Shown here in pieces: positions 44,524 through 59,500 of a DNA stretch of 64,000 bases. The DNA comes from Gambelia wislizenii. Lineage: Eukaryota > Chordata > Lepidosauria > Squamata > Crotaphytidae. The notes beneath the pieces were generated by a model. It was not told the origin of the DNA, did not search any database, and worked only from the letters and a program-made list of their open reading frames with translations. Position numbers and translations under genes: made by a program. Each line of letters starts with the position of its first letter. Positions within the stretch are counted from its first letter, which is position 1. The DNA lies in contig JAUMIR010000001.1 of the NCBI GenBank assembly GCA_030847615.1, positions 250,855,187 to 250,919,186 on the forward strand. Reading direction: 5' to 3'.

Positions 44524-47500
44524 CTACACAGAAAAAAAGAAGAAAAGAATGTCAATGTTGAGTCTAATCAGAGAAGAGCTGCAAGTGGACATACTTGACA
44601 TAAGAAAGAGCCATATGCAATATTCAAAGCACCCTCCAACAATCACTGAGCATAAAGTAACTGTTCTGAAAGCCAGGATATATGTATATGATGATGATGA
44701 TAATGAAGATGGAACTAAAAGGACTGTTAAAACTCATTAAGAAATGTAGATTTATCAGCTGTGGCCCAAACAAAGGTAACAGGTTTTAATCTATCATTTA
44801 TTTATTTACTGGATTTATAGCCCACCTTTCTCCCAAGATGGGATTCAAGGCAGCCTACAATAATTTTAAAAATAATTTTAAAAAATTACCAAAGTTTAAA
44901 AAGAATTAAATAATTACTATTATTAAAACATAACAGTTAAACCCAACATAGGTTAAAAACATAGTTTCAACAAATATTACAAACATTAAAAGCAGCACAC
45001 CAATTATACACACACACTACATAATTCCATAATTAAAATTCACATTTCAAAAGCCTACCTAAATAAAAATGTCTTCACCTGCTGGTGAAAAGATTGCAGG
45101 GAGGGGGCCAATCAGACCTCCTGTGGAAGCGAGTTCCTCAATCTGGGAGTAGCCATGGAGAAAGATCTCTCCCAAGTCCTCATCATCTGTGCTTGTGAAA
45201 GTGGTGGGACCAAGAGAAAGCCTTCCCCTGCCAATTTTAACATTGGGCTGGCTTGCATAGGGAGATACGGTCTTTCAGATAGTCTGGACCCAAGCCGTTT
45301 AGGGCTTTAAAGGTCAAAACCAGCACTATGAATTCTGCCAGGAAATGGACTGGTAACCAATGCAGTTTTTTCAACAGGGGAGTCACATGAACATAAGCAG
45401 TGCCAGGATGTTTTGTGTCATTGTCAACACTTCTTTTGTGAATGGCCACTCTGATTACTTTAAATATATTAAAATTTAATGTAATTATTAAGATTTTTTT
45501 TGTATTTCATTCTGAAATCATTCCTTCCATTTTCCCCTGTAACACCTCTTGCATCTGATGAAATGGACTACAACCCAGAGATCCTATGCTGTACTGGATT
45601 TGTTAAACTTTAAGTTGCCAAAAGACATTGTCTTGACTACTGCAAACTGTATGTTTTCCAAGTTCAACAGTTAATAAACTCAAGCCAGATAGTAAAAATA
45701 TGAACAGTACCTTCTTACAGTTTCTGCAAATGCTTCTGAATATATGAAGTCATATTTTTAAATTAGCTTTTATACCAGGTTCAGGTTAATACCTTTTCCC
45801 TGGTATTGGTGCCGATTTTTGTCATCATCATCATCATCATCACCTACCCTGACCTTCTTACAAGACACCCAAGGCTGGAATGATGATCTGAATTCAGATT
45901 GTCTGTTCATAATTAGTATTACACGACCCTATAATATAACAAGACTACTTTGGTTTCACCTACCAGAATCACACGATAGCCCAGAAGATGCAGGTGTCTC
46001 ATCTTCATTGCCAGCCTTCCTCGGGGATGCTTTGAGTCAACACAGAAGGCAGACACAGGGGCACAGAGCAAAGCTACCCTGTAACCAACAAGAGCAGTGA
46101 TGATGCCTTCACTGAAAGACTGCATTAGTTTGATGAATGTCACAGCCATCTGTTTAGTGAAACTGCAACCTTTATCAGGGGTAGGAATCATACAGCCCTC
46201 CAGACATTGTTGAACTGCCATTCTCAACATTTCTCACCCATGTCTATGCTGGCTAGGGCTGATGGGCATTGTAGTCCAATGACATCTGGAGGGCTCATGA
46301 CTTCAACCCAATATCAATTCAAGCCAATATCTATTAATTCCCAATTAATGCACACCTAATGAATAGAAGTTCACTTAGTACAGTTGTCCCTTAATATTTG
46401 CGGATGTGACATTCGCGGTTTTGAGTATTCGCGGTTTTGTCTCACCCTCCATGCTTGTCTGTGTCATCCCTTCCCTTTCTAAAAGGAGCGAAGACACAGA
46501 CAAGCATGGAGGGTGAGGAAAAGCCTCTTAAATCACCCCTCTCCTGTGCCTTCTCCAGAAGAGGGTTGATTTTAGGGGTTTTCCCTCACCCTCCGTGCTT
46601 GTCTGTGTCTTCCCTTCCCTTTCTAAAAGGAACGGAGACACAGACAAGCACACAGGGTGAGGAAAAGACTCTTAAATTGCCCCTCTGCTGGCCCTTCACT
46701 CTTTTTGCAGGGAAAGTGAAAGCCCAGGGAGGGCGATTGTTATTCACACAATTCTTTCCATGCACAGTGGGGGGGGGGGTTTTGGGGGGGGGAGGCAAAG
46801 TATGAAGTCTGTCTAATAAATAACAAGACTGTGCTTCTACCTTTCAGACAAATCAGGAAGAACTGATTGTAAATGCTTGCGTGGTGACCTTAAACATGTC
46901 TGAATCTGCATGACAAACATCCAACATTCTCAGACATTCAGTTAATTGTCAGTCATCATTTAAAGCAGCTGTGTTGTCTGTTGTGTGCTGGAAAAAATGC
47001 TAAGTTTAAAAGTTGATCAGACTGTCAATTTGAAATGTTTAGTAAAATTGAACAAAACACCAATGGAATCTTTTCAAATGCTTACTGAGGCCTATGGAGA
47101 AGACTGAATGTCTTGTGCACATGTGTTTGAGTGCCACAAAAGATTCAGAGAAGGACGTGAGAATGTGGAAGACGATGAAAACCCTGGATGACTTTCCACT
47201 TCAAGAACTGAAGAAAACTGTGGAAAAAAACAGCCAGGTTGTTCAGGAAGATAGTGCACTGACTCAATATCTGAATGATAGCTGAAGCCGTAAACATTGA
47301 CAAAGACACTGTGTGGAAAATTTTGCACAAGGATCTCAACATGAGAAAGGTTTATGCAAAGATGGTTCCTAGGTGTCTCACACAAGAGCAAAAAGAGTGA
47401 CACGGGAAATTTGCACTGACATTCTGCAGCAGCTTGAGGCGAACCCAAACCTTTTTCAAGAACTCATCACTTATGATGAAACCTGGATCTTCTAGTATGA

Positions 47501-50500
47501 TTCTGAGACAAAACGACAGTCAATGCACTGGAAAACACCATCATCACCAAGAATGAAAAAAGCATGTCAAAGCAAGTCCACATTCACAGCAATGGTCATT
47601 GTGGATTGTTTTTTCTTTTTTGTTTAAAACATCAAGGGCATAATTTTGGCAGAATGGGTTCCAGAAGGCAGAACAGTGAACCAGCATTATTATAGGGGAC
47701 TTTTGACAAAGCTGAGAGAAAAAGTCAGAAAAAAAAAAAGAACTGTGGAAAAATGGTTTCATTCTTCATTAAGACAATGCACCTGCTCACACAGCACTTT
47801 CTGGGAAGCAGTTTTTGGCTGATAAACACGTTACTACATTCGAATATCCTCCATATTCACCAGATTTGACACCATGTGGCTTTTTTCTTTTCCCTAAAGT
47901 GAAATCAGTGCTTAAAGGAACATGTTTTGAGTCACTTGATGCACTAAAGAAGAAAATGGCAGATGTGTTGAAATAGCTACCAGAAACTGATCTGCTCCAT
48001 ACCTTCGACCAGTGGAAAACTAGACTACATCGGTGTCTGAGTGTGAACGGGGAGTATATTGTAGGGAGCAAGCATTAGAATTGTAATACATATAAATAAA
48101 GGTGGGTTATTGTATCAGTCTCGTTATTTAATAGACAGACCTCGTATCAGTGCTGTACCAAGTTACTTGTTCCCTTTTTGGTCTCTTTCCTACCTGTCCC
48201 GGAGTGGAGGTAGAGGTAATAGTGATGAGAGGAAGAACCATTCCCCTTCTCCATCCCTGAATAAAAGTTTAGTCCTCACTGGGGGAATTTGGTTCTCTGG
48301 CTAATCCTTACTTACTGAAGTACAAACCCATTTTAGAGCCTAATGAGAAACAAATCTCATCTTACTCCTGACCTATGATACATACCAGCTCAGATTTCTC
48401 TGTTTACATTTTCAAAACAAAAATTCTAACAAAGAAAATTCCACAACAAATTCTTGTTTCATAATGCAAGAGTTAATCAGGCTTTTATTACCTTGACTAC
48501 ATGCCTTCACTACTCTATGGTTGGACAATCACTGCCTGACAGGCGCTGCCAATTTCATTCCTTCTCAGTGCCTCTGCCACTGGCTCTGCCTTCCCTGTGT
48601 GCGGCTGCTTGTTCTGAGGTCAGAGTGAGTGAGAACGCCAGGTGCAGCCACTCCTTCTGACCTTAGGATGCCAGGAGGGCAGATCCCTGCGTGTGGCTGC
48701 TTATTCTGAGGTCAGAGCAAGTGCACCAGGCTCAGCTGCTCATTCTGCCCACAGGATGAGCAGCTGCACGCTGGGAAGGCAAATCCTTGATTACAGCCAC
48801 TCATTCTGAGGTCAAAGCGAGTGAGTGCACTCAGTGCAGTCACTTGTTCTGCCCTCAGAATGAGTGGCTACACACTGGGAAGGCAGAGTCCTGATGCAGT
48901 CACTCATTCTAAGGTCAGAGTGAGCAGCTGCTTGCTAGCAGCGGCACCAATGAGGATCCATAGCAGCAGGCTTATCTAACTTGGGGCAAAAATTCAGATG
49001 ACTCTGACCTGGGCTTTGGCCAAGGTGTGGTGATTAAATCAGGGCCAGAGTTGTCCAAATTTCAATCAAATTTTTACCCCTTGTGTAGACAAGCCCTTAG
49101 ACAACTAAGCACCCAGCAAACAAATAAGATCTACAAGTTTTGTAGATCAAGAAATCTAAAGAGTTGAATCTAGGAGAAAGCCCCCCAACAACGTATGTCA
49201 AGAAGATTACATTCAGATAAACATACCTTTGAAAGTTAGAATTATCTCCTAACTGATCAGCATCAGTATTTGGCATTACTACTCTTCCACTTGCATCCAT
49301 TAAGATTTCAAAATCTGGGGGAAAAGGTGAAATATTAAATATTTTTAAAAAGGACTGCAAGACTGTAAGTTTTTTCTTTAACCAAGGGCCTCCTGTAAGC
49401 TCATAGCTCCCCTCTTTCCAGCATCCATGATTATGTAAAGGCAATACTAAGAATATTATATCCAATACCTATGTTGTAGCCATGGGATAACTGTACATTT
49501 TGTTGAAACAGACTTCCATCTCCTAGAAGTGTAAGCAGCACCTCTTGAACATTAGGAAAATCCCAAGCAGAGGGTAATGGAAGCTTCTCTATTGATAAAG
49601 CTGCTGGTTTAATCCACGAATTCCCATCAAGTTCAAGGCAAACATTGATAGCATGCAGCATCATTTCATTCTGCTCTACATTCTGGCCACCTGAAGGAGA
49701 TAAAAGAAAGGGCAACACTATTGTCAAGTGAATGTTTTGTCAGTCTATAGTTCTTCTGGGTTACATCTGTAACAGGAAAAACCTGGATGAAGCAAAGTAA
49801 TGCTAGGAGCAGCAATTCAACAACATATGGAGAGCCACACAATTCCTTTGCTCAAAGAATTCTGGCTAACACTTTGGGAGTAATACTATGAAACTAACAA
49901 TAGATATTTCATGCCCTTTTTAGTAAAGAACAGTTTTATTCAACCCTTACACAGTATTAAACTCACAGTAGTAAACTCATAACAAAGACACATTTATACA
50001 CTTCTTGAACCTGTATGGACTCAACTTTGATTTGAACAAGAACAGATGTTAAAACAAGCCTCTGACCTGATGTTACCAGATCATGGAGGATTTCATCTTG
50101 TAGTAGTTGATTAAGTGCTGGTTGTGGAAGATATCCAAAAATGCAGAAAGAATATACAGCTCTTAGTAAGTCCACATTAGAGATCCTGGAGAGATACTTC
50201 TTCAAGGCAGTATTCAGAGCCTCAAGGAAACTTCAGAAATGTGGGAAGATAAATATGGTCACACACAAATTCATAATTTAATTAACAAGATACACACTAA
50301 GAACAATACATCCATGCAAAAATACCACAGACATGCTTTACCTTTGACAAGCATAGGTAGTTTTGTAACTGAAATAACCAATCCTATAATCCACTGATTC
50401 CAGTGTATAAAGAACAATTTAATTTCTATAGCCATTCCATCTATATGTGACTATTACTGGTGTGACATCTGTATTAATTATCTAAGTTACAGTGATCTGA

Positions 50501-53500
50501 ACTATATCAGCTTTATAGAAAGTGTGCTACTAACTGAATTTGGATCAATACCAAGAATGCAATGTGTACTTAATGTGTGGGTGGGTCACCCACTCACCCA
50601 TACATGCATATAACATGTAGGCAATTCTGGAATAATATACAGTCATTCCTGGCTACTTCTGAAAATCCTTTAAAAATGATTCATATAAAAGTTCCATTCT
50701 ATTTATCACTGTTATAGGAATTTATGGATTTGCCCAAGTTTCTTAAACTAAAGTTAATGGGCCATTGGTGATTCACAACCTCCATTCCAGTGGCCACAGA
50801 TATGTAGAACAGTGGAAAATATCTGTACTTGACCTTCACACTATTAATTCTTTTCTCATGACACAGATATGTGTCCATTTTGACCAGTGCTGGATTACTG
50901 AATAATCTACGGACACTTTGGCTTGGGGTCTGTGATTTTCAGAAGATGAGCCCAGGGCAGTATATTTTTTTTTTCTAAAAAAGGACCCCTTCTCAGTAGC
51001 CTGGCTTAGGACTGAATTTGATGACACCAGCACTAAAGAAAAAAAGTTATTAAAATAGGAGTTACATACTTTGTTTCTTAGACCCACCACTCCACCAATA
51101 AATAAACAAATACATAAATAAGTGGTCTACCAAGTCTCCCAGACATTTCAGGCTGTCTGAAAAATAAGTGTGAACTACTTTGTTAAACCATCTTGCCACT
51201 GGTCATCACAATGAAAAAATTCCACAGGTTAATTGTGTTCCAAGTTCTGATTTCTTTTATAGATTGCTAAATTACTCTGAAATTACCAAGTTACAAAACA
51301 ACTTTTCCTAAACCAGAACCTACTTGTCCTTTTGGTCTTTGGGAGTATGGTTGAGAAGAGAATAGGATTTCAGAACAGAAATAATATCCTTCATGTTCAA
51401 AGATTCAGGATGAGACATCACTTTCTCAGCGAACATATCCATGAGATCAACAGGTCGAAAGCTAAGATTCTCAAAGGCCAAAAGAAAGAGGACAACCTGA
51501 AACCAAGAAGAGAAATTTACATGATGTGCGTAGTAGGGATGGGTATCAACCATGAAATGTGGCTCAGCAATTTGGAAATAAGTCCAGTTCAGTTCAGACT
51601 AATCCAGAAACGACTGTCTGAATCATGAGGATAGAAAGTGCCTTGCAGAAGTATTTAACCAGTGCCAGACTGTTCTTGTTTACTTAATGTTTGTGCCACA
51701 ATAAAAATATTTGGTATTCAGTATCTTGTGTACATCTAGTGGTAACAATGACAATCAAATCAGTTGTCCCTTCACATACACTGGGGTTTGGTTCCAGGAC
51801 CCCCCGTGAATACCCAAATCCGTGAATACTCAAGTCCCATTATATGCAATGGCATAGCAAAATGGTCTCCCTTATATAATAAGATGGCAAAATCAAGGTT
51901 TGCTTTTTGGATTATTATTTTTTTAAAGAATATTTTCAAGCCGTGAAAACTTAAATCTGTGAATGCCAAATCCATGAATGTGGAGGGACAACTGTATTTC
52001 AATTCCAAATTGTAACACAACAAAAAGTGGAAAAATCAAAGGAGGTGAATACTTCTTCAAGGCACTATAATATGAAGGTGAAGCTCTACTGGGAAATCCC
52101 TGTCTTCATGCCTTGCATTTATTGTCACTAGAAATTAACAAACTACTATCAATTTCCCCTCCTTGTTTCCCAAAACTGGAGGAAAGTGTTCAGGCACAAC
52201 AGACTCATGTGGAAATTTTACCTGCCAGTTTTAAACATTTTTAGACAAACTAGTTGACCCAGCATAACATATACCGTTATAGCAGATTTGAAAGGTTCAC
52301 ACGATTCAGCTACATGCTATTATTTTAGGAATTAAACCTCAGGCAATATCTTACCCTCTATAGGTGATATCAGGTTAACCTCTGTACTTCTAAAGTTATA
52401 TGAGCAGGGCACAAAGTTCATGTGGGTGGTGAGTGGCTGAGGGAGAGGAGGGAGGGGCCCCTGTGACGCTGGGGGTATAGATGCTGATTGAGTGGTGGAA
52501 GTGGATTATGAAGTGGAGAGGGAATTTGCATGTGGGTGGTGATTGGCTGAGAGAATGAGGGGAGGGAAAGGATTGGTTGGGTAAGTGGCCAATCAGCACA
52601 CTGAGAAAGGAAACATACTCAAGAGTTTTATATAGATAGATAGATTTGTTGGGGTAGTGGTGCTGAGCTATACCTTTCAATTATGATTTTTTAAAGAAAA
52701 CTATTGACAACTTATTTCTTGGTAGAGCTGGACAAAACTTGTTAAGATGGCTGCTCCTTCTAAGGGGACCAGGTTTTACAAAAATTGATGCAGGATGTTT
52801 TCTGCAAGTGTAGCCCCTCCATTATGGTCACCTCCAAAAGGATAAAAAACAGTATAAAGAGAGAAACACAATTCTAGAAACAAAATAAAACACTAAAACA
52901 AAAAACACAACTCTTAGAGTGCCTATGTTTATTAAAATATTAAAGTGGTTTATAGTTGTATATTTTTAAATATATTTTATCTTCATTTACAGTTTGCCTC
53001 AATGACAGAATTATAGACTTTTATGAAATGCTTTGGGAATTTTAATCAACAATACTTTGAGAATCAATTTTTAATCAATACTTTGAGAATTGTGTTTCAA
53101 GGTTATATGCTACAAAACCCAGACTGTGCAAGACCAGAATATTACTCTCACATAAATGTGACCACCCAAAGGGACCTTCACCAGGGATCTAGTTTTTGTG
53201 TGCCATCATCACCTGAAGTTCAATTGCTAGAACACAAGACTTAGCTTTTTAAGCTACAGAATGCAGTCACAGTAGCAACAGGTATTCAGAACTCAGAGCT
53301 GATATGCAGGCAATTTTAGAATATAACGATAACCAGAGGCCATAATCGGCTAGTACAGATGCCATACACATACATACATACATGCATATGTGTGAGTGTA
53401 TAGGCCATTACAAACTTTACCTGTTTTGTGTCCCACATACAGAAAGCTGTTGTTGCATAATCTGCTATTGCAGAAAAAAGTGTGCTGTTGCGATACTGGA

Positions 53501-56500
53501 GGTCTCTGCAAGATCTCAAAACAGTTAGCAACCGCCAAAATGGAATTCCCTGGGTATTCTCTAAAATAAACAAAGAGAATAAAAAAAAAAATAGAAGTTT
53601 TATTAAATGTATTAGGACTTTTGAGATGTAATTGAAGGTAAAATATAGTGGGCATTTAATATCTCAAAACAACAACAATGACAACACCCACCCATGTTAA
53701 ATTACACTGGAACGCAAGGTAAAGGATAACCTAAGGGACAGGTGGTAGCCCAATGGATTTTTCTTCTGATTTCCACATCATAAAACAATATTGACCCCTG
53801 ACCGCCACTTCTAAAAAATTCATTTGCCATGTAGTAATGTAAGCAGTTCAAACAATGCCACATAAAGCCTGCTTGGGCTCACAGGACTAGATGCACTGCT
53901 TTTGGGATCTTTCTGGACTAACTCTTGAACATCCACTTTAACACATAAGAGTGTTAACATATACCTAGAACTGATTCACATACAAGATTATACAAAATAT
54001 TTCAGAGAACTGCATTCCACAAACAATCACTCATTCCTATTTCTGTAATCTTTTCCTGTTCCTTAGCAAATGGCTGTACATCATCATGTCTTGCTAACTG
54101 CTCTCCTTCAAATTTACAAAAAAGAATAGGACATAAGAATGTTTTAATTAGACAGAGAAAGAAGAACAGTTTCATACATTATTCACCACTTACCTATTAT
54201 TTTATTACTACAAGCATTCAGAACTGGAAGTGAGCGGTGATTCATTTCAGCCAGCACGCTGAACATGTGTTGAGCATTTGGGAGAGTAAATTGGTGCATC
54301 TGACTCAAAATCTTGTTCTAAAACGAAACACAATTGAATTAGACTAAGATAAGGAGAAGCTTTTAGTTATCTTGCTATTGTAGAACGACTAAAAGTAAAC
54401 CCAGAATTACTCAGAAAGTTCAAATTTCTTCTGGACAAGAAAAGGAATCTATATATATGTATTTTTGATTCCCCCCTCTCTTCCTGTATGGAGACAGCTA
54501 GCCAACCATGTTATCTTCTATCAAAGTTCCTGGGAAAAGAACACAGCAGTAAGGTGACTAATACATTCACCTCTGTTGGGTGAACGTATTAGCCCATGAA
54601 TCTGAGGAAGCAGACCAAATCTATGAAAATGGACGCTCCAACTTCTTTCTCTCAGTCTCAAAGGTGCTACAAGACCCCCTTCCATACTGATATTCCAGAC
54701 TAACATGGCTATGTCTTTGAATTCACCTTTGTAGTGTAACTACCATCACTGAAGTAATACACCACTGAAAATAATGGGGCATCTGGTTTAAAATACAATA
54801 GAGTTGCCTTGGAGGACCTAGAAAATGGCTAGAGAGGACACATTTTCTAGGAAGACTTTATGGTAGGTGTGCTGTTTTGTGTCCCGTGGATAATCAAATC
54901 AGTGGATACGGTGGTCCTATTGTAATACAGTTTGGTACGTGTGCCTGTATTACATAAGAAACCAATTTATTTCCTGTTTTGGCGGGGTGGGGATGAGACC
55001 TTGCATTTTTGGAGGGGGTGCAGCCTGCAACATGCCCCAAATTGAGGGAGGGGGAACTGGGATCCATTTGGCCACTCCAGGTCTGTACAAGCCTCCAGTC
55101 ATAGAATGGCACAAGTACCGATTTCTAACACTGAATACATAGGTGAATGAATAATTCCCTCCACTTTTTACCTCCAGTTTTGTCTTTAGAGTGAGTGGGG
55201 CATCCTTCCCGATACACTTCATCATTGTTTGCAACATGAACACACTTGAGATTTTGGGGATTCGCTGCTCTACCAGTAACCTAATGAACAAGGCAAAGGA
55301 TTCAATCAGCTTGATGAAAGAACACAGAATGGCAATCTATCCCTGGGTTGCTGTAGAAGCCAGGGGCTGTTTCTCCTCTTCTATGCACTGCTGCATGAGG
55401 ATCTGACCAGCCAATTCACCTTGCTTAGTCTGTCACCACTTCCACACAGTGGGAAGGACTCTTAAGTCACAAGTTAAGGATTGTAGATAGCTTGAACCTT
55501 GGTGCCTTACTATTAAATACTGCATAGAAGGAGACAGGCAACAGGTGGGCAGGAAACCAGGGTACAGAGGCAAGAACAGAATCTCTCTTCCTACTAGTGC
55601 TTTCAACCTACTTCTGTCTTTGCTTCCATGATGGTTCCTAATATAAGGTTTTGCACAACTGTATTACATCAGACTCTGCTTTAAGAGCATTATATTCAGA
55701 ACAAATTTGGCACTCCAAGCCAAAATGTGCACAATTTTTGTACAACATTTACACTCCAATCTTAGCCCTGTTTTCCTTTAAGAGACAGGCCCACAAGGCT
55801 CAATGGGACTCCTTCCAAATAAACCTAGATCCATCCCACTGACTTTATTTACAAACTGACACAACAGACAATCTACAAATTCCAACTTAAACCTAGCACT
55901 TAAGCACTGTGTGCAACCATAGCTATATTACACTAGCAAAAAAAAAAGCCTCTTGTACAAATATGGCTATTCTAAATGGGGGGGGGCATAGTGCACACAT
56001 AATACCTAAAAGAAACTCTCCCCTGCCTACCCTTTTTACTTACTGCAGTCCAATCTGAAGAGCTTCCACGTTCTTGCTTTTTTCCATTCCTTGCAAAGTG
56101 GTTGCCACAACTGAGAGACATCGGTCGTCAAATTCATTGAGACGTTCCTATAGAAAATGCAACACCCCCCCACCCCAAAAAAAGGAAATGAGGCTGACCA
56201 GCCAGATTTAAACTGCTCTTCATTTAAATTCCAAATCATGGGCTGAACAAATATTCTAGTCTTACAGGGCAATCCTGTATTTCAAATGCCTGTAGTCAAG
56301 AGAAATGCCTAAAGAAGGGGAACTTATTCTTTAGTGAACACATTTCAACTCATGGTTTACGATTTTCTTATGTGAAATTAACAAGGGCCAAGTTCCAGTT
56401 GGTCAGCAGCGTAGATGCAGTGATGGCAGGAACAGGAGTAAAATGGTCAGGGGTGGAACGACAACGGGGAAGGCAGGGAAAGCCATCGCTGTCGGGAGAG

Positions 56501-59500
56501 TTGCCCAGCTGGCTCCCAAGCTGATCAGGAGACAGCAGGGCAGTCTTCTCTCCTCATAGAAAGAGCTTTCTCTGTCTCCCCTTGCCAGCACTACACACCC
56601 TTGCAAAAAGTGCCCTATGCCAGAGTAACAGACCATTATACTAGCATAAAGCACCAGCAGCATTCCAGTAAAAGAGCACTTATTTAGGTTGCACTGGATT
56701 ATCCCACATTTATCATGGCTTTTTCAGATGAAAAGAATGACTGAAAAAAACCCGGCACATTTCTTCAGATAAGAATTATTATGCGTGCAGTTTTTATGTG
56801 TGCAAAAAATACATTAAAACTTAACAAGAGACATAAGCAACACTCTATACCCCAAGGCTGGGGACTGTCCCAGGTCTAGCTCCCTATTGGACAATCAAAT
56901 GACCAAGCAAATTTCTATGGGAAGAGAGACACAAACATGCCGTGCCACATGACTACCCCACATTTTACACAGGGCTATCCAACTGGTGCTCTTAAAGTTC
57001 TCATCCCGCCTAAGAAGTATTGGCTCTTTAATATTAGACAGGAAGCAAATGAGAGCCTCATGAACAGAACAGAACTGCTCAATATAGGGCTGTTTGCAGA
57101 GATGTCAACACTTTGAAAAATAAGAAAAAGAGCAGGAGGAAAAACAAAACAAAAACATTAAGAAGGGGATTTTCCCCCCCTTCTATTTTGGGAGGAAAAA
57201 CTATTTTTCCTCCATTGTCTCCCAGCCTTCACATCTCTAGATACAGTACGTGCTGTGGAAGGTGTTCATAGAGCTTCTCCATTTTTCTGGCTTCAGGTAA
57301 TGGAGAGAGCTGGGAGAAGAATCCGTATTTAGGATTAAACTATGGAAATGCAATTGAACATCAGTGGATTTGTTTATTAATTTTATTTATATCCTGCCTT
57401 TCTACCAATATGGGACCCCAGGCAGCTGTTGCACAGAGAGAAAAGAAAAACCCTCCAACAGGCTAGTGAAAGCTGCTGCAATTTGCTTTGTTGATCACCC
57501 TTGCTGGTGTGACGTTGCCAACTGGACCTAGGAAACCACAGAAGCTTTCCACTACTCTGTGGTCCTGTCAAGCTATGATGTCTATACCTTGCACAAATCA
57601 GAATGAGTATCTAAAAGAATCAGTGATAACAAAGAAAATAGCTGGCAGACGGCTACAGTCAGAATTAATCATAAAATAGCCCTGTTGAAATCAATGATAT
57701 TTTGGTTATAGACTAACTTAAGCTCAACTCATTTAATGTTTCTATTATTATAACTTACATTCAGCCTCAAAACATTCAAACTTCTCCTCAGCTTGGCTGA
57801 TTTTTCCGGCTGTCTTTTTGCTGGCAGGTAAAGACTTATTGAAGGAGACATTTGGTTTTTAATAAGTTATGGCAGATGGAGCTTTTAATGAAGGCGTTGT
57901 GTTTCTATTTTATTATATTTTAAATGTGTTTTTTAAAAACTGCTTTTAACTTGCGTTTTTAGCTTGTGTTTTTAAAGAAACAGGTTACAAGCTCTGAACA
58001 TGTACCCAAATTCAACTGTTTCAGAAAGCTAGCCAAGCACAAGCCCAGAGAGAGTCTAAAAATGATTTGAAACAAATGAACAGAACAAGGACTGTATGAG
58101 AAAGTGAAATGATACTGCCCCACCCTTATATAACAAAAGTGCTTTGGCTCCATTTCAATTCTAAAGATGCTTTAGGACAGTGACCTCTTACTAGCTGATT
58201 GAAATCAGGGCTTGCAAAGCATGAAGTCAGGAAAGAGGCCAGGAACTCATTTGCTAATGCAGCACCAGAGTCACCACTGAGCCACCACTGAGAAGGGGCT
58301 TGCTAGAATTTGAAGAAGACCTTGAGAAGACATTTGAAGAAGTGGAAGGTGATGAAGGCATAGAGAAGAGAGTGAGATGGCAGTACTTCCTACAACATTA
58401 ACTTGGGAGAAGACATCCAGAGCCTGGACAACAAACAAAACAACGAATGCATATTGGTTGCAGTATAAGCTGATTGGCAAGAACATTGACGTAACCAGAA
58501 ACTGGTGTGATTCTGGGGGACATGGCTTATTATTTGTGAAATCATTTTGCATAAACAGGCTCTCTGCAACCAAACATTTCAACAGCATAGACTTCTATGC
58601 TTTTCTTGAAACACTGCTAATCTCTACATTGATAAAGAAAAAGAAGTGTCTAGATCTCATGTGGATTATAAATATCAAATTTGTCTCAACAGGTGATATA
58701 TTAAACAGTTGCTGTTGTTGTGTGCCTTTCAAGTCGTATCTGACTTAGAGTGACCCTAAGACAAATCTATCATGAGGTTTTCTTGGCAAGATTTGTTCAG
58801 AGGGCTTTTGCCCTCTTCTGAGGTTGAGTGTGTGACTTGTCCAACATCACCCAGTGGGTTTCTGTGGCTGAGCAGGGATTCGAACCCTGCTCTCAAGAGT
58901 CGCAGTCCAACGCTAAACCACTACACCATGCTGGCTCTTAAACAGTTACTATCTAGTAAATATTTTAATTATGTTAAGGATTTCCTACCCATGCTGTATA
59001 TTTGCCACCACTAATTATTCTGGCTCTCCATAAGCCACACTCTGTCACCACCCCTTATATGTATGCTAGATGGTAAAGGGATGGGAAACTTTTGGCGCTC
59101 CAAAAGTTTTGGACTGCAGCACTCACAACCCCTTCCCACAGGCCATGCTAGATGGGGCTGATGGGGTTGTAAGCCAAAATCGCATGAGGGCCCATGTTTA
59201 CTTTCCTCTGCTGTAAAGGGCACTATGTCTTACCTGGCACACCCTAAGCAGGGTCTGAACCAACCGGCTGTTCTGAGGGACCCCCAGTCTCACAACAGCA
59301 AGCATGCTGTAGGCCAAGTCCTCACGCCACATGAACTTGGCTTCATGCATCACACCTTGGCAGACTTGACTAAACTGGGGGTGCTCAAACATCAGCCTCC
59401 TCTCGTAACGCTTCTGGTCTTCTGAGAGCTTTTTTGTAAGCATCCACATGGTAGCCAGACAGTTACTGACATACTTTTCAGAGACAGGAAATTTTGCAAC

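Noticed and set aside
45819..46100. 93-codon plus-strand frame beginning with poly-Ser
   Set aside because: It starts in an ATC microsatellite and runs antisense through FASTKD2 coding exon 10.
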